Assembly (NCBI GenBank): GCA_030592655.1
Contig: JAUVIQ010000103.1
Location: forward strand, 1 to 10,139
From: Planctomycetales bacterium
Lineage (GTDB): Bacteria > Planctomycetota > Phycisphaerae > SM23-33
Direction: 5' to 3'
DNA length: 10,139 bases
Of this stretch, positions 5,960 through 10,139 are shown piece by piece. Position 1 is the first letter of the stretch. Every line of letters starts with the position of its first letter. The notes under the pieces were generated by a model. That model was not told the DNA's origin. It ran no database searches and saw nothing but the letters and a program-made list of their open reading frames with translations. Both the position numbers and the translations under genes were made by a program.

Positions 5960-7240
5960 ATGAATTTATCGTTGCAGTCATCGAAGGCTTTGCGCGGGAC
6001 GGTTCACGTTCCGCCGAATAAATCGCACTCGTTCCGCGCGCTGATAATGGCGTGCCTGGCCGAGGGTAAGAGTCGGATTATTTCCCCGGCCGTTTCCGCC
6101 GACTGGCTTCGCGGGACCGAGGCGATGGAGATGTTCGGCGCGAGCATCGAACCGTCCCACGGCGACAGTTGGGAGATCGTCGGAACGGCAGGGCGATTGA
6201 AAACGCCCGACGACGTAATCAACTGCGGAAACAGCGGGATAATTTTCCGGTTCTTCACAGCCCTGTCCGCTTGCTGTGAGGGATACACGGTTTTGACCGG
6301 CGACAATTCGCTCCGCCACATCCGACCCTGCGGACCGTTGATTGACGCGCTGAACTCGCTCGGCGCATGGGCGGCCTCGACCAAAGGCGACGGGCACGCC
6401 CCGATAGTCGTCCGTGGGCCGATAAAGGGCGGAACCGCCGAGATTGACGGAGCCGATTCTCAACCCGTCAGCGCGCTGCTGATAGCAGCCTCGCTGGCTG
6501 AAGCGCCGACCGAACTAATTGTCCGCAACCCCGGCGAAAAACCGTGGGTAGAAGTAACGCTGCATTGGCTGAAGCGATGCGGCGTCGAAATCGCCAACGA
6601 AGATTTCGCTCGCTACCGCATACCGCCCCGGAGCCGGTGGGGCGGTTTCGAGACGACCATCCCCGGCGACTGGTCGGCGGCAATGTATCCGATAGTAGCC
6701 GCCCTTCTCTGCCCCGACAGCGAGGTGCGAATCACCGGCATCGACCCGAACGACGTCCAGGGCGATAAGGCTATGCTCGACGTGCTGAAGGAGATGGGCG
6801 CGGATATCGAAATTACCGACGATGGCGTAATAGCCCGGTCGTCTGCGCTGCTGGGCAGGGAAATCGACTGCAACGATTTTATCGACCAGTTCATGCTCCT
6901 GGCTGTTGTCGGAGCATTGGCCGAGGGCGAGACGGTTTTGACCGGGGCGGAAATCTGCCGCCACAAGGAGTGCGATCGGATTACCGAGATGCACAATGCC
7001 CTGACGGCAATGGGCGCGGACGTCGAAGAGCGTCCCGACGGCCTGGTCATTCGCGGCGGAAAACTGCACGGGGCCAGACTCGATAGCCACGCCGATCATC
7101 GAATGGTAATGACGCTTGCGGTAGCAGGCCTGGCCGCGACGGGACAAACCGTTATAAACAATGTCGAATGTGTCAGGAAAACCTTTCCGTCGTTCATTCA
7201 GCAAATGGCGGGTATAGGATGTGAGGTGCAGAAACAATAG
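5960..7240 (+). CDS. aroA: 3-phosphoshikimate 1-carboxyvinyltransferase (EPSP synthase), PVC-like variant
   Basis: AroA joins shikimate 3-phosphate and phosphoenolpyruvate to give EPSP, the sixth step of the cytosolic shikimate pathway. At 426 residues it has normal length. Conserved residues seen (E. coli equivalents from memory): VPPNKSHSFRA with K21/S22/R26 (K22/S23/R27); SLRHIRP with R122 (R124); D309 in DFIDQFM (general base D313); RHKECDR with E337 (E341); DSHADHR (375-381); and K407 in ECVRKTFP (K411). Two substrate-site loops deviate. The PEP/glyphosate loop usually read GNAGTAMRP is GNSGIIFRF (90-98), and the shikimate loop SSQFLSAL is DSQPVSAL (166-173). Both recall the chlamydial enzyme as I remember it, which supports a PVC-superphylum origin. 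The start ATG has AGGA 8 nt upstream. It is followed after 79 bp by aroC, the next enzyme in the pathway. Confidence 0.95.
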   Translation: MNLSLQSSKALRGTVHVPPNKSHSFRALIMACLAEGKSRIISPAVSADWLRGTEAMEMFGASIEPSHGDSWEIVGTAGRLKTPDDVINCGNSGIIFRFFTALSACCEGYTVLTGDNSLRHIRPCGPLIDALNSLGAWAASTKGDGHAPIVVRGPIKGGTAEIDGADSQPVSALLIAASLAEAPTELIVRNPGEKPWVEVTLHWLKRCGVEIANEDFARYRIPPRSRWGGFETTIPGDWSAAMYPIVAALLCPDSEVRITGIDPNDVQGDKAMLDVLKEMGADIEITDDGVIARSSALLGREIDCNDFIDQFMLLAVVGALAEGETVLTGAEICRHKECDRITEMHNALTAMGADVEERPDGLVIRGGKLHGARLDSHADHRMVMTLAVAGLAATGQTVINNVECVRKTFPSFIQQMAGIGCEVQKQ

Positions 7241-7299
7241 GGACTAGGGATTAGGGACTTGGGACTAGGTAAAAAAACTACGCCCTATGACCTACGACC
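7240..7299 (+). repeat. Degenerate heptad repeats between aroA and aroC
   Basis: Four head-to-tail heptads GGGACTA, GGGATTA, GGGACTT, GGGACTA occupy 7240-7267; the first G is the last base of the aroA TAG stop. A second, different heptad pair TATGACC/TACGACC follows at 7286-7299. No hairpin or terminator is seen in the 79-bp gap, which is consistent with cotranscription of aroA and aroC. The repeats may be microsatellite-like fillers prone to slippage. Confidence 0.75.
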
Positions 7300-7319
7300 T
7301 GCAACAGGAGTATTTAACA

Positions 7320-8654
7320 ATGATGGGTTGTCATTTAGGAAGGTGTTTTCAGGTAACTGTGGCCGGCGGGTCTTATCAGCCGGGACTGACGGCTGTTCTA
7401 CAGGGCGTCCCGGCGGGAATGCTGCTGACGGAACAGGAAATCTACGGCGACCTGCTGCTGAGGAAACCCGGCGCGGATGAACTTTCCTCGCCGAGAAAGG
7501 AGCCGGACCTGCCGATTATCTATACCGGCTTGAACGCAGCCGACACCGTCGAAGGCGCAGGCAACAGGAACCATACCAACGGAACGCCGCTTACGGTGCT
7601 GATCCCGAACCTCGACCGCCACTTCATTCACATTAAGCAATACCAGGACACGAATCGCACGCCCCGCCCCGGCCATGCGTCTTACGCCTCGTTTATCAAG
7701 TATGGCCCTGACGACGACGCCATCGGCGCGGGGATATTCAGCGGGCGATACACCTCCACAATCGTCGCAGCCGGGTTCGTCGCCAAGAAAATCCTCAAAC
7801 TCTGCGGCATCGAAGTATGCTCGTATATCAGGGAAATTGCCGGCGTCCGCTGCGACGACGTCGATTGCGATACTGCCCTGAAATACACCGACGCCTATAA
7901 ACAGATGCGGTGCGATTACGACCCGTTCTACCAGGAAGTTTATATCGGCGGGCGAATCACGCCGGAGATGCGGTTTCTGGAGAAGATAAGCATCCTGGCC
8001 CAGATTGAAAAGCAGATCGACGAGATACGCGCCAAGGCCCCGAAGATCGACGCGGCGGAAATCCGCGATAAGTACGGCGTGCATCACATCGTCAATTGCC
8101 CCGACCTGGCCGCTGCCGATGCGATGGTCGAAGCCTGTAACGCTATCTCGGCTACGGGCGATTCCGCCGGCGGGGTTGTGGAAGTTGTGGCTACGGGCGT
8201 TCCGACGGGGCTGGGCGAGCCGGTGTTCAATAAACTCGACGCCGAACTGGGGCGGATGCTCGGAATCGGAGCCGTCAAGGGCGTGGAGGTCGGCGCGGGC
8301 TTTGCCGTCAAGGACATGACCGGAATCCAGTCCAACGACGAGATGCGGTCCGAGGGCGGCAAGGTGGTGTTCGGCTCCAACAATGCCGGCGGAATAACCG
8401 GCGGCCTGGCGACCGGCCAACCGATTATCGCCCGCCTGACAGTCAAACCAACCCCGACCATCGACAAGCCACAGGAAACCATCGACAAGTACACGCTGGA
8501 GAACAAAGCCCTCGCCGCCATAACCCGCCGCGACGCGACGATAGTAGGCAGAATCTGGCCAGTAGCCGAAAACTTTACCGCCCTCGTCCTGCTGGACAAC
8601 CTAATCGCCCATTTCGGTTATCAGAGTTTGGTGGAAAAAGTTAAACAAAAATAG
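7320..8654 (+). CDS. aroC: Divergent chorismate synthase with altered FMN/active-site motifs
   Basis: AroC converts EPSP to chorismate using reduced FMN, the last shikimate step. Identity is clear from RPGHASYASFIKYG (116-129), GDSAGGVVEVVATGVPTGLG (280-299), the run from LDAELGRML to GAVKGVEVGAGF (306-328), FGSNNAGGITGG (351-362) and VKPTPTIDKPQ (375-385). Signature positions are changed: GESHGP is GGSYQP (16-21), losing the first conserved His; GGGRSSARET is GIFSGRYTS (138-146); GRHDP is TRRDA (402-406), keeping Asp405. The second conserved His (H119) remains. About 55-60 extra residues, charged and probably helical, lie between about 180 and 255, making 444 residues against a usual 350-390. 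The ATG at 7320 is chosen over an in-frame ATG at 7287 because CAGGAG lies 9 nt upstream and 7287 falls in repeat sequence. It may be a functional lineage variant or a specialised paralogue; no frameshift or stop suggests decay. Confidence 0.9.
   Translation: MMGCHLGRCFQVTVAGGSYQPGLTAVLQGVPAGMLLTEQEIYGDLLLRKPGADELSSPRKEPDLPIIYTGLNAADTVEGAGNRNHTNGTPLTVLIPNLDRHFIHIKQYQDTNRTPRPGHASYASFIKYGPDDDAIGAGIFSGRYTSTIVAAGFVAKKILKLCGIEVCSYIREIAGVRCDDVDCDTALKYTDAYKQMRCDYDPFYQEVYIGGRITPEMRFLEKISILAQIEKQIDEIRAKAPKIDAAEIRDKYGVHHIVNCPDLAAADAMVEACNAISATGDSAGGVVEVVATGVPTGLGEPVFNKLDAELGRMLGIGAVKGVEVGAGFAVKDMTGIQSNDEMRSEGGKVVFGSNNAGGITGGLATGQPIIARLTVKPTPTIDKPQETIDKYTLENKALAAITRRDATIVGRIWPVAENFTALVLLDNLIAHFGYQSLVEKVKQK
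8550..8565 (+). repeat. 16-bp direct repeat, copy 1 (inside aroC)
   Basis: AGAATCTGGCCAGTAG, encoding part of GRIWPVAE in AroC. An exact second copy is at 9158-9173. The pair brackets the aroC 3' end, hicA and hicB. Confidence 0.85.
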
Positions 8655-8680
8655 CAGGGATGCAGGGGATACATGGGATA
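8655..8680 (+). repeat. Degenerate 8-9 bp repeat between aroC and hicA
   Basis: CAGGGATG, CAGGGGATA and CATGGGATA follow each other directly after the aroC stop codon. The GGGAT core resembles the heptads between aroA and aroC, suggesting the same kind of intergenic filler. Confidence 0.6.
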
Positions 8681-8693
8681 AAATCGTGGTATA

Positions 8694-8957
8694 ATGGTAA
8701 GCAAAGACGAAAAACTACTGAATCGAGTTCTGCATGGTGCTTCTGACGCAAATATTCCATTTGCCGGATTGTGCCGATTGTTGCATAACCTTGGATTTGA
8801 GGAACGTGTCCGAGGAAGCCATCACATTTTCTTTAGGGAAGGTGTAGAGGAGATTTTGAACTTGCAGCCGAAGGGTTCGCAGGCGAAATCGTATCAGGTG
8901 AAACAGGTCAGGAAAGTAATTCTAAAATATAGACTCGCAGGTGGTAATGATGAGTAA
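8694..8957 (+). CDS. hicA: HicA-family toxin (mRNA interferase) of a type II toxin-antitoxin pair
   Basis: HicA toxins are small double-stranded-RNA-binding-fold RNases that cleave mRNA and are neutralised by HicB. The 87-residue product matches the longer HicA subtype: an N-terminal helix region (KDEKLLNRVLHG, 4-15), then IPFAGLCRLLHNLGF (21-35), the catalytic-histidine strand RGSHHIFF (40-47) and the C-terminal AKSYQVKQVRKVILKY (64-79). All key features are present, so it looks intact. No good Shine-Dalgarno precedes the ATG at 8694; instead a perfect TATAAT (8690-8695) overlaps the start codon. Translation may be weak, coupled to upstream translation, or leaderless. hicB overlaps its 3' end by 8 bp, the usual toxin-first order. 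It lies 39 bp after aroC on the same strand. Confidence 0.9.
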   Translation: MVSKDEKLLNRVLHGASDANIPFAGLCRLLHNLGFEERVRGSHHIFFREGVEEILNLQPKGSQAKSYQVKQVRKVILKYRLAGGNDE

Positions 8958-9159
8958 ATATGAAATAATCATTTATTGGAGTGGTGAGGACGATTCATTC
9001 ATTGCCGAGGTTCCTGAATTACCCGGCTGCGCTGCCGACGGGGCGTCCTACCAGGAGGCCTTGACTAACGCCGAAACCATCATTGCCGAGTGGATCGAAA
9101 CGGCAAAGGAACTGGGCCGACCAATCCCCCAACCCAAAGGCCGCCTGCAATTCGCATAG
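8950..9159 (+). CDS. hicB: HicB-family antitoxin, short form
   Basis: HicB binds and inhibits HicA. The 69-residue product has the degenerate RNase-H-like HicB fold: YEIIIYWSGEDDSFIAEVPE (4-23), then LPGCAADGASYQEALTNAET and a C-terminal KELGRPIPQPKGRL. No C-terminal HTH or ribbon-helix-helix DNA-binding domain follows. It therefore belongs to the short HicB forms, and classical autorepression by HicB alone is uncertain. Of the adjacent start candidates (GTG 8941, ATG 8947, ATG 8950) I chose 8950, because AGGTGG (8939-8944) is then 5 nt away. The alternatives would add one or three residues. It overlaps hicA by 8 bp in another frame, consistent with translational coupling. Its stop codon lies inside copy 2 of the 16-bp direct repeat. 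Confidence 0.9.
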   Translation: MSKYEIIIYWSGEDDSFIAEVPELPGCAADGASYQEALTNAETIIAEWIETAKELGRPIPQPKGRLQFA

Positions 9160-9173
9160 AATCTGGCCAGTAG
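9158..9173 (+). repeat. 16-bp direct repeat, copy 2 (at the hicB stop codon)
   Basis: AGAATCTGGCCAGTAG, identical to 8550-8565 and spaced 608 bp from it. Similarity continues for three bases in degenerate form (CCG against TCG). Confidence 0.85.
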
Positions 9174-9174
9174 T

Positions 9175-9231
9175 CGGGTGCCATGCTTTCGCCCGTAGCG
9201 TAGTTGGCAAACACCGCGGCCACGGCACCCG
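9175..9231. repeat. Inverted repeat in the hicB-lipoprotein gap
   Basis: CGGGTGCC (9175-9182) and GGCACCCG (9224-9231) are exact reverse complements with a 41-nt loop. A third partly matching arm, GGGCATGGTACC, lies at about 9249-9260 (compare GGTGCCATGC at 9178-9187, one mismatch). This gap (9160-9279) therefore seems to hold a decayed palindromic element. No promoter stands out. Confidence 0.5.
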
Positions 9232-9279
9232 GTCCACCCTATGAGGAAGGGCATGGTACCTGGCAAAGGGAGAAGGTAG

Positions 9280-9810
9280 ATGAGACGGTTTAGGTTGCTG
9301 TTGATCCTGGTTATCTTGGCAGCGAACATAATTGGCTGCAACAAGAAGAATGATCGCAGATACACTTTGACTTTCACCAGGGTTTACAAGAACTTCGACG
9401 TTCGCTGGCTGTTTCCCTTTCGCAATCTCCCCATCACTAACGGCAGATCTACCGGCTCCTCCAGTTCCTTCGAAGGAATCGCAGTAAAAGAGGGCAGACA
9501 TTTTTTCTCGAAACATGATGATAAGCCAATTTTAATGAAGGAGACATTGGAAGGTATTGACACCTTTACAAGAGATATCATGCCTCAACTGGGCGTTACC
9601 GTAGTGAAGGTAGATGGCATTAAAGCGTCGGAGGTATCGGCGAAGCGGGTCATTTCTTATCGTACGGACGAACTTGCCGGGAAGATGGAGATTACACTTG
9701 AACTCAATGAAGAAAAGACCGTGCTGACCTGCGAGATACACATAGAAGAACTATCCGATTGGGCCAAACAGTCAGATTTAGAGGAAATGTTGAAGACGAT
9801 AAGGCAATAG
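9280..9810 (+). CDS. Small predicted lipoprotein, function unknown
   Basis: 176 residues with a lipoprotein signal peptide: basic MRRFR, a hydrophobic core (residues 6-15) and a lipobox IIGC with the lipidated Cys at 20. The mature protein is about 157 residues. A Ser-rich stretch (GRSTGSSSSF, about 55-64) precedes an alpha/beta-looking C-terminal half with alternating strands (VTVVKVDG, KMEITLEL, VLTCEIHI) and a terminal acidic helix. I do not recognise a family. The start is supported by GGGAG 7 nt before the ATG. The neighbours do not suggest a role, and no operon partner follows before the window ends. Confidence 0.75.
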   Translation: MRRFRLLLILVILAANIIGCNKKNDRRYTLTFTRVYKNFDVRWLFPFRNLPITNGRSTGSSSSFEGIAVKEGRHFFSKHDDKPILMKETLEGIDTFTRDIMPQLGVTVVKVDGIKASEVSAKRVISYRTDELAGKMEITLELNEEKTVLTCEIHIEELSDWAKQSDLEEMLKTIRQ

Positions 9811-9856
9811 CGGCGGGTGGCGGAGGCGAGGATTGTTGATTGGGTGCGTAGCGACT

Positions 9857-10044
9857 CGGCCCGGAGGGCCGGGGGATGGTAGCCGGGGGCGGTCAGCCCC
9901 CGGAAAAAGTGCGGCTACTGAATCAGCCCCGGCGGGGCGTCGGAGAACTTTTTCCGCTTGACGGACCAGACTCCGACGTCCCTCCGGGACTGGATATTTT
10001 GGTTTGTTGGTCACCGGGGGCTGATTGCCCCCGGCTACCATCCC
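9857..10044. repeat. Composite palindromic intergenic element
   Basis: Nested inverted repeats fill this gene-free 3' region. The outer arms (9873-9903 and 10014-10044) are reverse complements at 29 of 31 positions, including 18 perfect bp (GCCCCCGGCTACCATCCC at 10027-10044). Each arm is itself a hairpin, CCGGGGGC/GCCCCCGG with a 5-nt loop. Inside are CGGAAAAAGT/ACTTTTTCCG (9901-9910 / 9948-9957), CGTCGGAG/CTCCGACG (9938-9945 / 9971-9978) and GTCCC/GGGAC (9978-9990). A leading hairpin CGGCCC-GGA-GGGCCG is at 9857-9871. This has the look of a REP-like dispersed planctomycete repeat; no transposase is present. It could also end transcription of the lipoprotein gene. Confidence 0.8.
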
Positions 10045-10139
10045 AAACCCCGTTGGGGCTGGTGCCGTGGTGGCGGGGGGTGTTGTGTCCCCGCCCCGCC
10101 CGCGGGGTCGGAGGGGGGGTAGCCCCCCCCCCCCCCCCC
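10045..10139. other. Low-complexity GC-rich right end with terminal C homopolymer
   Basis: After the palindrome the sequence becomes strongly GC-biased, with short self-complementary words (CCCC-GTT-GGGG, GGCGGGG/CCCCGCC), and ends in 17 consecutive C (10123-10139). No gene is seen. The homopolymer at the very end may be an assembly or sequencing artefact, not genomic sequence. Confidence 0.6.

Noticed and set aside
6515..7237. 240-codon open frame on the minus strand
   Set aside because: It is antisense to aroA, which has clear EPSP synthase motifs in the plus frame; the antisense product shows no family features.
7287..7319. Upstream ATG adding 11 residues to AroC
   Set aside because: The extension is encoded by a TATGACC/TACGACC repeat, and a good Shine-Dalgarno (CAGGAG) points to the ATG at 7320.
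7398..8420. 340-codon open frame on the minus strand
   Set aside because: It lies wholly inside aroC on the opposite strand, has no recognisable motif and is explained by GC-rich codon structure; AroC motifs prove the plus-strand frame.
9191..9219. tRNA-like 5' half (GCCCGTAGCGTAGTTGG...)
   Set aside because: It resembles an acceptor and D-arm, but no complementary 3' acceptor stem, T-loop or anticodon arm follows.
1..10139. CRISPR array, prophage or insertion sequence
   Set aside because: No regularly spaced identical repeats, no cas, phage or transposase frames, and no terminal inverted repeats flanking a coding unit were seen.

Overview
The window looks like a contig from a member of the Planctomycetota, most likely Phycisphaerae or a relative. 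This is inferred from two things. First, a WD40 protein ends in a C-terminal helical region of a kind I associate with planctomycetes. Second, an EPSP synthase carries active-site motifs resembling, from memory, the Chlamydiae/PVC variant. Base composition is moderately GC-rich, with AT-rich regulatory gaps. No rRNA, tRNA, CRISPR array, phage gene or transposase is visible.

Layout, left to right. (1) 1-936: 3' part of a WD40-repeat protein, entering from the left edge. (2) 972-2337, minus strand: a FliA/WhiG-type sigma factor and, upstream of it, a small MerR-type regulator. Each has a recognisable TTGACA promoter. The MerR promoter carries a perfect 12+12 bp palindrome overlapping its -10 box, a strong candidate autoregulatory operator. 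(3) 2338-2759: a 422-bp divergent intergenic region holding that promoter, a 73-bp long-stem inverted repeat and two GC-rich hairpins. (4) 2760-5858: a 1032-residue exported mosaic protein (Ig/PKD-like, LamG-like, beta-helix, carboxypeptidase-regulatory-like, second LamG-like), closed by a hairpin. (5) 5960-8654: aroA then aroC, the last two steps to chorismate, in one probable operon. (6) 8694-9159: a hicA-hicB toxin-antitoxin pair on the same strand. (7) 9280-9810: a small lipoprotein of unknown function. (8) 9811-10139: no gene, but a dense composite palindrome of dispersed-repeat type, ending in a 17-nt C run that may be an assembly end artefact.

The most notable observation is the chorismate synthase. 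Its C-terminal half is clearly AroC, but the signature GESHG motif reads GGSYQ, the GGRSSARET FMN/substrate segment reads GIFSGRYTS, GRHDP reads TRRDA, and the middle carries an extra segment of roughly 55-60 residues. The adjacent EPSP synthase also has altered substrate-site motifs (GNSGIIFRF, DSQPVSALL) but keeps its catalytic residues. Together they suggest a lineage-specific late shikimate module.

Other points of interest: degenerate 7-9 bp tandem repeats fill three intergenic gaps, and a 16-bp direct repeat brackets the 3' end of aroC plus hicAB.
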